7,330 bases of DNA, from positions 1-7,330 of the forward strand of contig CANCFZ010000124.1 in assembly GCA_947377425.1 (NCBI GenBank). The letters are read 5' to 3'. The notes under the pieces were generated by a model that saw only the letters and a list, made by a program, of their open reading frames with translations, had not been told where the DNA came from and did no database searches. Origin of the DNA: Flavobacteriaceae bacterium (GTDB lineage Bacteria; Bacteroidota; Bacteroidia; Flavobacteriales; Flavobacteriaceae). Both the position numbers and the translations under genes were made by a program. Positions 7,158-7,330 of this stretch are shown piece by piece; positions within the stretch are counted from its first letter, which is position 1; each line of letters starts with the position of its first letter.

Positions 7158-7330
7158 TTACAATATCTCAACAGAAAAACTACATTCAAAACGTTCATTA
7201 ACTGCAACAAGCTGTATTCCTTCTTTTTCCAAAAGGTTTCCAGTAGCATGAACCGCATCCGAATAACCCAACCAAGGTTCTATACAAATAAAAGATGCAC
7301 CCACTTTAGTCCAAATTCCTAAGTTTTTAA
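7158..7330 (-). CDS. Aldose 1-epimerase family protein, C-terminal fragment (window edge)
   Basis: The final 56 codons and stop of a minus-strand gene run off the right edge of the window; its start is outside. The enzyme family interconverts alpha and beta anomers of aldoses such as galactose in the cytoplasm. The fragment contains GIWTKVGASFICIEPW, which matches the C-terminal block of LacX-like aldose epimerases. The Glu in CIEPW aligns with the catalytic base of galactose mutarotases (the CLETQ glutamate in human GALM). The Gly-Tyr-Ser-Asp-Ala segment follows as in the family. The end, a run of beta-strand-like residues FECSFSVEIL, is a normal terminus, so the 3' end appears intact. The stop (7160-7158) is 187 bases before the next gene, and I see no convincing terminator in between. 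Which sugar is used cannot be told from this part. Confidence 0.82.
   Translation of the reverse strand, partial: KNLGIWTKVGASFICIEPWLGYSDAVHATGNLLEKEGIQLVAVNERFECSFSVEIL

Noticed and set aside
1..7330. CRISPR array, insertion sequence, tRNA or rRNA genes, phage genes
   Set aside because: No regularly spaced direct repeats, transposase motifs, cloverleaf or rRNA segments were found on either strand.

Overview
The window looks like chromosomal DNA from a low-GC member of the Bacteroidota, most likely Flavobacteriaceae. Three things point there: the AT-rich composition, the lack of clear Shine-Dalgarno sequences with A-rich leaders before starts, and promoter-like sequences of the TTG...TAnnTTTG type. 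The ClpB sequence also reads like a flavobacterial ClpB. Genus cannot be fixed from sequence reading alone.

Layout. Bases 1-2528 (+) hold nearly all of clpB, the Hsp100 disaggregase, cut at its 5' end by the window edge. It is followed by a convincing intrinsic terminator at 2641-2676. Bases 2529-3151 contain no credible gene. They hold the terminator, several hairpins, degenerate repeat-like pieces and a minus-strand promoter-like/terminator-like pair that could define a short RNA. From 3152 to 6970 four genes all lie on the minus strand. In transcription order these are a small single-pass membrane protein of unknown function (6970-6479), a RimJ/RimL-type GNAT acetyltransferase (6417-5857), an ABC ATPase (5853-4690) and a polytopic membrane protein (4678-3152). 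The last three are separated by only 3 and 11 bases, so they are almost certainly co-transcribed. A promoter-like sequence at 7059-7085 could drive the whole set. At the right edge, 7158-7330 (-) is the C-terminal end of an aldose 1-epimerase (galactose mutarotase-like) gene.

How they work together. clpB is a general protein-quality-control gene and converges on the minus-strand cluster, with no evident functional link. The ABC ATPase and the membrane protein most likely form one ABC-2-like transporter or membrane-remodelling complex of unknown substrate. The ATPase has an 80-residue N-terminal extension, an LSSGY signature and Gln where the switch histidine normally lies. The acetyltransferase may modify a substrate or partner of that system, but this rests on gene order only. 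No CRISPR array, insertion sequence, tRNA, rRNA or phage gene is visible.
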